Below are positions 17,735 to 26,019 of a stretch of 64,000 bases of DNA, piece after piece. Positions within the stretch are counted from its first letter, which is position 1; every line of letters starts with the position of its first letter. The notes beneath the pieces were generated by a model. The model was given only the letters and a program-made list of their open reading frames with translations. It made no database searches and had not been told where the DNA came from. The position numbers and the translations under genes are program-made. The DNA is from Arthrobacter sp. GMC3 (GTDB lineage: Bacteria; Actinomycetota; Actinomycetes; Actinomycetales; Micrococcaceae): contig NZ_PJIO01000007.1 in the NCBI RefSeq assembly GCF_002929305.1, positions 124,001-188,000 of the forward strand, written 5' to 3'.

Positions 17735-18307
17735 TTATTTAACGGCCAACTTACGACGGCGGTACGCGGCCACGTGGGCGCGATTGCCGCAGTTTCCGGT
17801 ATCGCAATACCGGCGCGAGCGGTTCTTGGACAGGTCGATCAACACCGCCCGGCAGTCATCGGCGGCGCACACTTTGAGCCGGCCGAGCTCCTTGCTGCGA
17901 ATCACATCCACCAAGCCCATGGCCGCCTCCACACCCATGCGCTGGGCGAGCGGCGCTGCGGGGGCGGTGGCGTGCAAATGCCAGTCCCACTGGTCGTGCT
18001 TGACCAGCTGGGGGAGTGCCTGGGCGCGGGAAAGCAGCGAGTTCACCATGGCCACGGCGGTGTTTTCATCCGCCGTCCAGATGTTGCGCAGCTCCTCGCG
18101 CATGCGGTGAACGGCGGCGAGTTCGCCCTTGGAGTGCTCCCGCGAACCGGTGAATTGCTCCGCCGCAACAAACGCGTCAAGCTGCTCGATGGTGGCCAGC
18201 GAGTCGCTCTCCGAGTCGGTTTCGGCGGGGCCGTTGGCGGTGGGGGCCGTGTTGATCAAGTTGGCGGCCGATACCAAGGCAACCTCGGTGTCATTAGCAA
18301 AGACCAT
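17735..18307 (-). CDS. CGNR zinc-finger regulator (ABATE domain)
   Basis: A 190-residue protein with an N-terminal stress-linked ABATE-like region and a C-terminal CGNR zinc finger. The finger reads C-AADD-C...YCDTGNCGNRAHVAAYRRR, with four cysteines and the signature CGNR. Members are actinobacterial DNA-binding regulators. RBS AGGAG lies 9 nt before the ATG. It is divergent from an EamA exporter, and a perfect 10-bp inverted repeat lies in the shared promoter region, so it probably controls that exporter and itself. The ligand is unknown. Confidence 0.88.
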   Translation of the reverse strand: MVFANDTEVALVSAANLINTAPTANGPAETDSESDSLATIEQLDAFVAAEQFTGSREHSKGELAAVHRMREELRNIWTADENTAVAMVNSLLSRAQALPQLVKHDQWDWHLHATAPAAPLAQRMGVEAAMGLVDVIRSKELGRLKVCAADDCRAVLIDLSKNRSRRYCDTGNCGNRAHVAAYRRRKLAVK

Positions 18308-18330
18308 GTTGACTCCTGACTTATTGCGAG

Positions 18331-18382
18331 CGTAGTGTCATCAGTCTAACGCCTTACACTCCTGACATCTTCTGACACTACG
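18331..18382. promoter_or_regulatory. Inverted repeat in the CGNR regulator/EamA exporter promoter region
   Basis: CGTAGTGTCA at 18331-18340 and its exact reverse complement TGACACTACG at 18373-18382 flank 32 nt. They occupy most of the 83-nt divergent gap. The symmetry suggests an operator with two half-sites, possibly for the CGNR protein. Confidence 0.5.
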
Positions 18383-18390
18383 GATGCGCC

Positions 18391-19404
18391 ATGACTTCAC
18401 CAGAAACTCCCGCTCTCAGCCGCAAGGCATCTCCGGCCCTGCTGCTGGCTTTCGTTTCGGCAGCTGCCTTTGGCCTCTCCGGCTCCTTTGCCAAGTCCCT
18501 GTTCGACGCCGGCTGGTCACCGGGCGCCGCCGTCGCCGTCCGCATTGGTGGCGCCGCCGTCGTCCTGCTCATTCCCGCAGTCATCATTTTGCTGCGACAG
18601 TGGGAAACCGTGAAGGGATCTCTCCTGCGGATTGCCATCTATGGCGTGGTGCCCATTGCCCTGTGCCAGCTGTTCTTCTTTAACGCCGTGGCGCACCTGT
18701 CCGTGGGCGTGGCCTTGCTGTTGGAGTATCTCTCGCCGGTGCTGCTGGTGGGCTGGGCTTGGCTCATGACGCGATCCCGCCCGCGCGCACTGACCATTCT
18801 GGGTGCGGTGAGCGCCATGGGCGGACTGGTGTTGGTGCTTGATTTGGCGGGGGGACAGAAGGTCAGCGTGGAAGGAATCCTGTGGGGGCTTGCCGCCGCA
18901 GTCTGTTCGGCCGTCTACTTTGTCATGTCCGCCCGTGCCAATGACAATGTCCCGCCGATCCTCATGGCCGGCGGTGGCATGGCCGTAGGTGCCGCGGCAA
19001 TCTTTGGCCTGGGCCTCACCGGGGTCATGCCGCTAGTGTTCTCCACCACCGATGTCGTTTTCGCCGGGAGCCAGGTGCCATGGTTTGTGCCGGTGCTCGG
19101 GCTCGTACTGATTACTACGGTGTTTGCCTACGTGGTGGGCATTATGGCCACCCGCGGCCTGGGCTCCAAAGTGGCATCCTTCGTGGCGCTTTTTGAGGTG
19201 CTTTTTGCTGTTGTGTGGGCGTGGATCCTGCTCGGGGAATTGCCGCGGGTGGTGCAACTGCTGGGCGGGGCCCTCATCATGTTCGGCGTGGTCATGGTGC
19301 GCCTGGATGAACTCCGTGGGCCCTTCCAGCGCGGCCCCGGCTATGCCGTGGACCTTGAACTGGCCGCTGCCGCCCCGGCTGAACACCGGGACCCAAACAG
19401 CTAA
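18391..19404 (+). CDS. EamA/RhaT-family transporter (DMT exporter)
   Basis: A 337-residue membrane protein with about ten hydrophobic helices arranged as two EamA repeats. Repeat 1 covers about residues 10-145 (SAAAFGLSGSFAKSLFDAGW, VALLLEYLSPVLLVGWAWLMTR). Repeat 2 covers about 160-300 (LGSKVASFVALFEVLFAVVWAWILLGE). Members export metabolites such as amino acids or nucleosides. The substrate is unknown. It is divergent from the CGNR regulator and convergent with the SDR gene 10 nt away. Confidence 0.88.
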   Translation: MTSPETPALSRKASPALLLAFVSAAAFGLSGSFAKSLFDAGWSPGAAVAVRIGGAAVVLLIPAVIILLRQWETVKGSLLRIAIYGVVPIALCQLFFFNAVAHLSVGVALLLEYLSPVLLVGWAWLMTRSRPRALTILGAVSAMGGLVLVLDLAGGQKVSVEGILWGLAAAVCSAVYFVMSARANDNVPPILMAGGGMAVGAAAIFGLGLTGVMPLVFSTTDVVFAGSQVPWFVPVLGLVLITTVFAYVVGIMATRGLGSKVASFVALFEVLFAVVWAWILLGELPRVVQLLGGALIMFGVVMVRLDELRGPFQRGPGYAVDLELAAAAPAEHRDPNS

Positions 19405-19414
19405 ACTGTGCGGG

Positions 19415-20107
19415 CTACCAGGGCAGCGTTCCTGAACGGTCCTTGTAAGTACCGCTGGGCCCATCAGCTCCGGCCATGGCCGTTGCGACGATCACCTCGG
19501 CGCCTTCTTCCACTGTTTGGGTGCCACGGTTTCCGTTGAATTCGGTGTTGGTGTAGCCGGGATCCACGGCGTTGATGCGCAGCTCGGGAAAGGCCTTTGC
19601 GTACTGTGTGGTGAGCATGTTCACGGCGGATTTGGAGGAGGAATACACCACCGAATGAAGCGCCGATTCTCCCCGGGCGGGATCCGAGGTGATGGTGATT
19701 GAGCCCATGCCCGAGCTGACGTTCACGATTGCCCCGCTCGATTCGCGCAACAGCGGAAGGAAGGCGTGAATCATTCGCACAGTGCCGAAGACGTTCACAT
19801 CGTAGACCTCCTGGAGGCTGCCAGCTGTGACGTCCGCGGGGGACGCGAACGCACCGGAGATGCCGGCATTGTTGACCAGAACGTCCAGGCGGCCCGCCTC
19901 CGCGCGAATCCTTTCCGCGGCGGCCGTCACGGAGGCGTCCGAGGTGACGTCGAGTTCAATGAAGTGTCCGCCAACGGATTCGGCGGCCGCCCGGCCGCGT
20001 CCGGCGTCCCGGCACCCAAGGTAAACGGTGTGTCCGGCTGCAACAAGTTGGCGTGCGGTTTCAAAACCGAGGCCCTTATTGGCGCCGGTGATCAAGGTAG
20101 TTGTCAT
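19415..20107 (-). CDS. Short-chain dehydrogenase/reductase
   Basis: A 230-residue classical SDR. The nucleotide-binding motif TGANKGLGFETA is at the N-terminus, NNAG at about residue 80, and the catalytic Ser and YSSSK further on. TLITGANKG preceded by a few residues marks a normal SDR start, so I use ATG 20107 rather than the upstream start at 20176. Substrate unknown. Confidence 0.88.
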   Translation of the reverse strand: MTTTLITGANKGLGFETARQLVAAGHTVYLGCRDAGRGRAAAESVGGHFIELDVTSDASVTAAAERIRAEAGRLDVLVNNAGISGAFASPADVTAGSLQEVYDVNVFGTVRMIHAFLPLLRESSGAIVNVSSGMGSITITSDPARGESALHSVVYSSSKSAVNMLTTQYAKAFPELRINAVDPGYTNTEFNGNRGTQTVEEGAEVIVATAMAGADGPSGTYKDRSGTLPW

Positions 20108-20154
20108 GGCTCCAGTGTGCTCCCGATCCGGCCAGCCCAACAGGGCCGGCACGC

Positions 20155-20194
20155 AAAACGGCCCGCCCCGACGCATTCGGGACGGGCCAGTTTT
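20155..20194 (-). terminator. Terminator of the copper operon
   Basis: An inverted repeat lies between the SDR and copA genes: 20155-20171 pairs with 20177-20194 with one mismatch and one bulge, loop CGCAT. On the minus strand it ends in a run of T after the copA stop. Confidence 0.75.
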
Positions 20195-20206
20195 GATTCA
20201 GGGGCG

Positions 20207-22531
20207 TTACTTGCCGAAGCGGCGCAGTCGCAGCGAGTTCGCCACCACCAGGACCGAGCTGGCGGCCATCGCGGCGCCGGCAATCATCGGGTTCAACAGC
20301 CCCAGGGCTGCCACCGGGATGCCGATCGCGTTGTAGAAGAACGCCCAGAACAGGTTCGTCTTAATGGTGCCCAGCGTCTTGCGCGACAGCGCAATGGCGG
20401 TGGCCACCTGGCCCAGATCGTTGCCCATGACCGTCAGATCCGCCGCCTCGATCGCAACGTCGGTGCCCGATCCCATGGCAATGCCAAGATCGGCCTGCGC
20501 CAGGGCTGCTGCGTCGTTGACGCCGTCGCCGGCCATAGCCACCGTGGCTCCGGCGGCCTGCAACTTCTTGACCGCCTCCACCTTGCCCTCGGGCAGGACG
20601 TCGGCAAACACGTCCTCGGGCGCAATCCCCACCGTTGCAGCCACCTGGGCTGCCACCGCTGCGTTGTCACCGGTGAGCAGGATGGGCCGCAAACCCAGTT
20701 CCTTGAGCCTGGCAATGGCCTCAACGGATCCGGCCTTGATGGTGTCCTTCAACGCGATCAGGCCAGCAGCCTTGCCGTCCACAGCCACCCAGATGGCGGT
20801 GGTGCCGCGCCGTTGCGCCGTCACCAAGGCCGCCCGGTCGGCTTCGGAGAGTTCGACGCCGTTTTCCTCCAGCCAGCCTGCCCGGCCGGCCAGCACGGTG
20901 TTGCCTTCGATCACGGCGCGCACCCCGCCGCCCGGGGCCGAGGTGAATTCTTGGACCTCGGGCAGGTCGCCCCTGGTGCGGGCGTGGTCGGCAATGGCGT
21001 GGGCAATGGGGTGTTCGCTGTGGGATTCCACGGCCCCAGCCATGCGCAGGACGTCGGCTGGGGGTACCTGGGCGAGGGGCACGACGTCGACCACGCTCAG
21101 CTTGCCCTCGGTGACGGTGCCGGTCTTATCCAGCAGGATGGTGTCCACCGTGCGGGTGTCCTCCAAAACCTGCGGGCCCTTGATGAGGATGCCCAGCTGG
21201 GCTGCCCGGCCCGTGCCGGTCAGCAGACCAACAGGTGTTGCAAGGCCCAGGGCGCAGGGGCAGGCGATGATCAGAACCGCAACGGCGGCGGTGAACGCTG
21301 CCTGCACGTCGCCGCTGAAGATCAGCCACAGGGCGAAGGTGAGTACGGCGATGACCAGCACGACCGGCACGAACACGGCGCTGATCCGGTCCGCGAGGCG
21401 CGCAATAGGTGCCTTGCCTGCCTGTGCGGCGCTGACCAGCTTGCCCATCTGCGCCAGCGTTGTCTCCGCGCCCACACGGCTTGCCCGCACCAGCAGGCGA
21501 CCGGAAGTGTTGATGGTGGCGCCGGTGACAGCGTCATCCACGGTGACATCCACGGGCAGGGACTCACCGGTGATCAGGGAGGTGTCCACGGCGGAGGTGC
21601 CGTCGGTGATGATGCCGTCGGTGGCGATCTTCTCGCCGGGCCGCACCACGAAGATCTCACCCACGGCCAGTTCGGCCGCAGGGACCTTGACCTCCACGCC
21701 GTCGCGCAGCACGGTGGCTTCCTTGGCGCCAAGGCTCAGCAGAGCTTTGAGTGCGTCACCCGCCTTGGACTTCGCCTTGGCCTCCAAGTAACGCCCGAGT
21801 AGCAGAAAGGTGACCACCACGGCGGAGACCTCAAAGTACAGGGGGGCGTGCCCGCTCATGTGGGCGCCATGGGCCGTCAGCATCGGATCCATCAGCATGG
21901 TGACCGTGGAAAACAGGAACGCCGCGCTGACGCCGATGGAGACCAGGGTGTCCATGGTGGAGGCGAAGTGCCGGGCGTTGATGGCCGCGGCCCGGTGGAA
22001 CGGCCAGGCCGACCACGTCACCACCGGCAATGTCAGTGCGCCAACAACCCAGCCCCACTGAGGGAATTGCAGGGCGGGGAACATGGAAATCAGGAACACC
22101 GGGATGGTCAGGATGGCGGCCAGGATCAGCCGGGGACGCAGCGACGCGGCGGTTCCGCCGTGCGCCATGTGGTCGGTGTGATCCATGCCCTCGTGGCCGG
22201 GCTCGTGGTCCATGCCCTGGTGGGAATCGAGCGAACCGTGTGCACCGGCGTCGTGCATGGGCATGGTCCGCGTGGCGGGATCGTTCTTCACGGTGGCCTT
22301 GTAACCGGTGGCGTTCACAGTGTCGATGATCTGCTGGTTGGTAATGCCGGCAGGGACGGTGACCTGGGCCGATTCCAGCGGGAGATTGACCGAAGCGCTG
22401 ACGCCGTCGAGCTTGCCCAGTTTGCGTTCAACCCGGCTGACGCACGAGGCGCAGGTCATGCCTTCGATGTCGAGTTCGACCGTGCGCGGGCCGGGGGTGG
22501 CGGTTTGGGACAAAATCTCTGACGCGCTCAT
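20207..22531 (-). CDS. copA: Copper-exporting P1B-type ATPase
   Basis: A 774-residue ATP-driven Cu(I) exporter. It has one N-terminal heavy-metal domain with GMTCASC, then a His/Met-rich linker (MPMHDAGAHG, MDHEPGHEGMDHTDHMAHGG) that may bind metal. Membrane helices follow, with the transport motif CPC (IIACPCALGLATP, about residue 420), phosphorylation site DKTGT, the HP dipeptide of the nucleotide domain (SEHPIAHAIA) and GDGVND. It is downstream of csoR and copZ in the same direction, so copper should induce it through CsoR. Confidence 0.95.
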   Translation of the reverse strand: MSASEILSQTATPGPRTVELDIEGMTCASCVSRVERKLGKLDGVSASVNLPLESAQVTVPAGITNQQIIDTVNATGYKATVKNDPATRTMPMHDAGAHGSLDSHQGMDHEPGHEGMDHTDHMAHGGTAASLRPRLILAAILTIPVFLISMFPALQFPQWGWVVGALTLPVVTWSAWPFHRAAAINARHFASTMDTLVSIGVSAAFLFSTVTMLMDPMLTAHGAHMSGHAPLYFEVSAVVVTFLLLGRYLEAKAKSKAGDALKALLSLGAKEATVLRDGVEVKVPAAELAVGEIFVVRPGEKIATDGIITDGTSAVDTSLITGESLPVDVTVDDAVTGATINTSGRLLVRASRVGAETTLAQMGKLVSAAQAGKAPIARLADRISAVFVPVVLVIAVLTFALWLIFSGDVQAAFTAAVAVLIIACPCALGLATPVGLLTGTGRAAQLGILIKGPQVLEDTRTVDTILLDKTGTVTEGKLSVVDVVPLAQVPPADVLRMAGAVESHSEHPIAHAIADHARTRGDLPEVQEFTSAPGGGVRAVIEGNTVLAGRAGWLEENGVELSEADRAALVTAQRRGTTAIWVAVDGKAAGLIALKDTIKAGSVEAIARLKELGLRPILLTGDNAAVAAQVAATVGIAPEDVFADVLPEGKVEAVKKLQAAGATVAMAGDGVNDAAALAQADLGIAMGSGTDVAIEAADLTVMGNDLGQVATAIALSRKTLGTIKTNLFWAFFYNAIGIPVAALGLLNPMIAGAAMAASSVLVVANSLRLRRFGK

Positions 22532-22555
22532 GGCGCTCCTTAGTGTGGTGGTCGT

Positions 22556-22780
22556 TTAGGCGTTATTGGAGACGACGAGGTAGCCGGCTTCCGCAATGGC
22601 CTCGCCAATTTCCGCGGGGTCAAGGGTCAGGGTGGAGGTGATGGTGACCTCTGAGATGCCGCCGGCGTTGAGGTCGACGGCGACGCTCTCCACGCCCTTG
22701 AGCCCGGTCAATTCCTCGGTGACTGAGCTGACGCAGTGGCCGCAGGTCATGCCGGAAACGTTGATGGTGGTGGTGTTCAT
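22556..22780 (-). CDS. copZ: Copper chaperone, heavy-metal-associated domain
   Basis: A 74-residue protein of a single HMA fold with the metal site GMTCGHC (Cys13 and Cys16). It carries Cu(I) to CopA. ATG 22780 has AGGAG about 9 nt upstream; the longer frame to 22894 would overlap csoR and has no domain match. It lies between csoR (5-nt gap) and copA. Confidence 0.93.
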   Translation of the reverse strand: MNTTTINVSGMTCGHCVSSVTEELTGLKGVESVAVDLNAGGISEVTITSTLTLDPAEIGEAIAEAGYLVVSNNA

Positions 22781-22785
22781 GGTGC

Positions 22786-23112
22786 TTAGCTCCTGAGTAG
22801 GCGTGAAATGGCGGCTGTTGCTTCGGATACTTTTTCGGAGACGATCTCCGGGTTGCCGGTTTCGGCGGATTCGTTGGCGGCGTTGACCACGCAATGCGCA
22901 ATGTGGTCGTTAAGCAGGCCGATGCTCACGGCGTGCAGTGCCTTGTTGACGGCGGCCATTTGGGTGAGGATGTCGATGCAGTATTTGTCGTCCTCGACCA
23001 TTTTGGCGATGCCGCGAACCTGGCCCTCTGCGCGCTTGAGGCGACGCAGGAGTGCCTGTTTTTCCCCCGAGTACCCGTGAGGGCCGGTGTGTTCTGCTTC
23101 TGTTGTGGTCAT
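22786..23112 (-). CDS. csoR: Copper-sensing repressor, CsoR family
   Basis: A 108-residue all-helical repressor. Cys45, His70 and Cys74 give the Cys-His-Cys Cu(I) site with the spacing of M. tuberculosis CsoR. RLKRAEGQVRGIAKMVEDDKYC is the family signature. Without copper it should bind the paired palindromes just upstream of its own gene and repress csoR-copZ-copA. First gene of the operon. Confidence 0.94.
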   Translation of the reverse strand: MTTTEAEHTGPHGYSGEKQALLRRLKRAEGQVRGIAKMVEDDKYCIDILTQMAAVNKALHAVSIGLLNDHIAHCVVNAANESAETGNPEIVSEKVSEATAAISRLLRS

Positions 23113-23123
23113 GGCTCCAAGTT

Positions 23124-23164
23124 ATACCCCCATAGGGTATCTGTCAAGTACCCTATGGGGGTAT
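23124..23164 (-). promoter_or_regulatory. Paired CsoR-type operators in the copper operon promoter
   Basis: ATACCCCCATAGGGTA (23124-23139) and its exact reverse complement TACCCTATGGGGGTAT (23149-23164) are separated by 9 nt. Each half contains the TACCC...GGGTA pattern typical of CsoR sites. They lie 12 nt upstream of the csoR start codon, so a bound repressor would cover the promoter. Confidence 0.85.
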
Positions 23165-23201
23165 TAATCGGCGTGCGACGGCGGCGCAAAGTGGCGCGGT
23201 C

Positions 23202-23308
23202 TTCGTGCCGGCGGCGCCAACTCGCATGGACGGCGTATGTTGCGCGGCGTTTCGCGAGTTGCCGCCGTCGTCAGGGATCGGGTGCGAAGATACGCCGTCT
23301 TCGCGAGT
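23202..23308. repeat. 107-bp direct repeat, copy 1
   Basis: This matches 24381-24487 with 7 mismatches and no gaps. The unit has internal symmetry: CAACTCGC (23218-23225) pairs with GCGAGTTG (23254-23261), and GCGAAGA (23284-23290) pairs with TCTTCGC (23298-23304). The two copies flank the 23390-24358 gene. Confidence 0.9.
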
Positions 23309-23389
23309 TTACGGGCGGGCCGGGCTGTCTTATCCACAAGGTGCTCCCTGCCCCTGTTGCCGAACATTCTGGTTGTGCAGACTCAGTTC

Positions 23390-24358
23390 ATGGATATTGC
23401 AACGCAACAGAAATTCTTGGCAGAGGCGTGGCCCAAGCCCCTCCAGGTGGCCACCACGGAGCAGCTGCGAGAGGCGGGTGTGGGCGATCGACTGCTGGCC
23501 TCGGCGTTAAAGCGCGGCCTGGTCTTCCGGCTCCGAAAAGGAGCCTATGTTCAGGCCGCAACATGGCAAGCTTGCCCGCCCTGGGGCCAATCCAGGCTCC
23601 GATTGGCGGCACACCTTGCCACGACGCGTGGCACGCCCGTCTATTCCTACTACAGTGCGGCGCGCCTCCATGGGCTCTATGTGTGGAATTGCGGTGCACA
23701 AGTCCACATCACCGGCCCTTCGCCTATGTCCGGAACAACAGCGCCTAAGGACGTTGCCACCCACCATCAGGATTTGCCCGATGCAGATGTTTGCACGCTT
23801 CGGCTGCCAAGCGGGCGCGAGGTAAGGGCGACGACGCTTGAACGGACTGTGGTGGATTGTGCCCGAATAGCTCCCTTTGCGCAGGCCGTGGTGATTGGCG
23901 ACAGTGCCTTGCATCTGGGCGCCAACCTGGATGTCATGGTCGGCCTCTTAGCGCAGATTCCAGGGCGGCGGGGCGTTCGGAAGGCGCGGCGGGTCCTTGC
24001 CGCCCTGGACAAGAGGTCCGAATCGCCCGGTGAATCGCGCACCCGGCTTGTCATAGCGGAAATGAACGTGCCGCAACCGGAGCTCCAAGTTCAGATGATG
24101 GTCAGGGGAGCGGTCTACCGACCCGACTTTGTCTGGAACGAGCAAAAGGTCATCGTGGAATTTGATGGGAAAACCAAGTACTTCGACTACAAGCCCACGG
24201 CTGAGGTCCTTTTGGCGGAGCGGAGGCGAGAAAGCCTGCTCATGGAGGCTGGCTGGCGCTTTGTCCGTTTCACTTGGGACGACTTGCGGAATCCCGAAAG
24301 CATGAAGCGGCGCCTTGGCGCCGTTCTGGCCCCCGGGGGCGCTAGAGTGGCCGCCTAG
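23390..24358 (+). CDS. AbiEi/DUF559-like protein with endonuclease-type C-terminus
   Basis: A 322-residue protein. The N-terminal half looks like the winged-helix part of AbiEi-type antitoxins (TTEQLREAGVGDRLLASALKRGLVFRLRKGAYV). The C-terminal half resembles DUF559/Vsr-type PD-(D/E)xK folds: RPDFVWNEQKVIVEFDGKTKY, then RRESLLMEAGWRFVRFTWDDL. I take ATG 23390 as start because the longer frame to 23237 runs through the repeat. No AbiEii-type toxin gene is adjacent. The flanking direct repeats suggest a mobile or exchanged cassette. Actual function, nuclease or regulator, is unknown. Confidence 0.7.
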   Translation: MDIATQQKFLAEAWPKPLQVATTEQLREAGVGDRLLASALKRGLVFRLRKGAYVQAATWQACPPWGQSRLRLAAHLATTRGTPVYSYYSAARLHGLYVWNCGAQVHITGPSPMSGTTAPKDVATHHQDLPDADVCTLRLPSGREVRATTLERTVVDCARIAPFAQAVVIGDSALHLGANLDVMVGLLAQIPGRRGVRKARRVLAALDKRSESPGESRTRLVIAEMNVPQPELQVQMMVRGAVYRPDFVWNEQKVIVEFDGKTKYFDYKPTAEVLLAERRRESLLMEAGWRFVRFTWDDLRNPESMKRRLGAVLAPGGARVAA

Positions 24359-24380
24359 AGCGGCGTATCCCGGCGCCCAT

Positions 24381-24487
24381 TTCGTGCGGACGGCGCCAAC
24401 TCGCATGGACGGCGTATCTTGCGTGGCGTTTCGCGAGTTGCCGCCGTCGTCGGGGATCGGGTGCGAAGATGCGCCGTCTTCACGAGT
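24381..24487. repeat. 107-bp direct repeat, copy 2
   Basis: About 93 percent identical to 23202-23308, same orientation, same length. It starts 23 nt after the stop of the intervening gene. The remaining 24488-24594 shows nothing recognisable. Confidence 0.9.
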
Positions 24488-24594
24488 CGGCTGGCCGTTC
24501 AGGGGGAAGCGTTGCGGCTGCGGCGGGTCCTGCGGCGGCAAGTTACTGGCCCGGAACCCTTGATGCCCGCAGGTTGCAGTGGTCGAATGGAACC

Positions 24595-25713
24595 ATGACA
24601 CGCAGCGAAGCACCGTCGAGCAGTGAGCAAACCACCCTCTTGGCCGTGGGAACGAAGAAGGGCTTGTGGCTGGGGACCAGTACCGACCGGGCCGCGTTCA
24701 CTTTCACCGGCCCGCATTTCCTCATGCATGAGATCCCTAGCATCGGGATCGACACCCGCGACGGCCGCACGCGCATCCTCGTTGGACTGCGCAGCGAGCA
24801 CTGGGGTCCCACGGTGGCGCATTCCGATGACCTCGGCGCCACGTGGCAGGAGCCAGAGCATGGCGCCATTACGTTCCCGCCCGACACCGAGACCGCCCTT
24901 GAGCGGGTCTGGCAGATCCAGCCCGACAGTGCAGAGCGCCCCGGCGTGGTGTGGGCCGGCTGTGAACCCATCTCCGTGTGGAAATCCGTCGACGGCGGCG
25001 AGCACTTTGAGCTCAACCGTGGGCTATGGAACCACCCGCACCGCACCGAATGGGGTGCCGGATTTGGTGGCGCCGCGGCACATACGGTCCTTCCCAGCGC
25101 CTCCGATCCCACCACAATCCACGTGGCAATGAGCACCGGCGGCGTCTACAGGAGCACCGACTCCGGGGAGTCCTGGACGGCACGCAACCGGGGAATCGGC
25201 GCCGATTTCATGCCGGAGGAGACGCCAGAATTTGGCCAGTGCGTGCACAAGATCGCCCGGGATCCCAACAACCCGGACACCCTGTACGCACAAAATCACG
25301 GTGGGGTGTACCGCTCGGACGACAACGGCGACACCTGGAATTCCATCGCTCAGGGCCTGCCCACCGACTTTGGCTTCACCATTTTGGCCCACCCGAGCCG
25401 CTCTGGAACCGCCTGGGTGGTACCGATCAAGGCCGACATTGAGCGGATTCCGCCGCAGGGACAGCTCGCTGTACACCGGACCGACGACGCCGGGGCCTCC
25501 TGGCAGCGGTTCTCTGCCGGTTTGGTGGAGCCCGACTACAACGTGGTGCTGCGCGATGCGGCAGCGGTTGACACCTTGGAACCGGCGGGGGTGTACTTCG
25601 GTACCCGTGGAGGGTCCGTCTACGCCAGTGCCGATGAGGGCGAACACTTTGCCGAAGTCCTCGCCCACCTGCCGGACGTTTTGTGTGTCCGGGCTGCCGC
25701 CGTCGAACTTTGA
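24595..25713 (+). CDS. BNR/sialidase-like beta-propeller protein
   Basis: A 372-residue protein without signal peptide. It is built of BNR/Asp-box-like repeats (SDDLGATWQEPEHG, SVDGGEHFELNRG, STDSGESWTARNRG, SDDNGDTWNSIAQG, TDDAGASWQRFSAG, SADEGEHFAEV), which form a beta-propeller. It has no sialidase active-site signature that I can see, so an enzymatic role should not be assumed. I start at ATG 24595, where the first repeat sequence begins soon after. The next gene, a MoaD/ThiS-like protein, starts 13 nt downstream, so the two are very likely one unit. Confidence 0.8.
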   Translation: MTRSEAPSSSEQTTLLAVGTKKGLWLGTSTDRAAFTFTGPHFLMHEIPSIGIDTRDGRTRILVGLRSEHWGPTVAHSDDLGATWQEPEHGAITFPPDTETALERVWQIQPDSAERPGVVWAGCEPISVWKSVDGGEHFELNRGLWNHPHRTEWGAGFGGAAAHTVLPSASDPTTIHVAMSTGGVYRSTDSGESWTARNRGIGADFMPEETPEFGQCVHKIARDPNNPDTLYAQNHGGVYRSDDNGDTWNSIAQGLPTDFGFTILAHPSRSGTAWVVPIKADIERIPPQGQLAVHRTDDAGASWQRFSAGLVEPDYNVVLRDAAAVDTLEPAGVYFGTRGGSVYASADEGEHFAEVLAHLPDVLCVRAAAVEL

Positions 25714-25726
25714 CGGAGGTTGGCGC

Positions 25727-26014
25727 ATGCCGGAGGTAACGGTGCTTGTTCCGAGCCTGCTGCGGCCCCTCGTGGGCGGCAGCGCTGAACTGCGGCTGGC
25801 GGCAGAATCAGGGGCCACCGTGGCGCAGTTGCTTGACGCGATTGGCGGCGAATTTCCCGTGTTCAACCGGCGGGTGCGTGATGAAACTGGTGCGTTGCGG
25901 CGCTACGTGAACATCTACCTCAATGGCGATGACGTGCGGCGGCTGGAAGGGCTAAAAACGCCCGTTGCAGCCGGCCAGGAACTGATGATCATCCAATCCG
26001 TGGCCGGCGGCTGA
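25727..26014 (+). CDS. MoaD/ThiS-family ubiquitin-like protein
   Basis: A 95-residue beta-grasp protein ending in Gly-Gly (QSVAGG), the terminus activated by adenylation and thiocarboxylation in sulfur carriers. FPVFNRRVRDETG...NIYLNGDDVRRLEGLKTPVAAGQELMII is typical of the family. RBS GGAGG at 25714-25718. It is paired with the BNR-repeat gene and not with moa or thi genes, so its partner pathway is unclear. It may supply sulfur or be a protein modifier. Confidence 0.85.
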   Translation: MPEVTVLVPSLLRPLVGGSAELRLAAESGATVAQLLDAIGGEFPVFNRRVRDETGALRRYVNIYLNGDDVRRLEGLKTPVAAGQELMIIQSVAGG

Positions 26015-26019
26015 ACCGG

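Noticed and set aside
19766..21802. Open frame of 678 codons on the plus strand
   Set aside because: Antisense to copA and the SDR, both with clear motifs. Composition is low-complexity Gly/His/Arg, as expected from a high-GC shadow frame.
24595..25713. Exo-alpha-sialidase enzyme
   Set aside because: Only the repeat pattern is present. I saw no catalytic arginine triad or signal peptide, so an enzymatic name is not supported.
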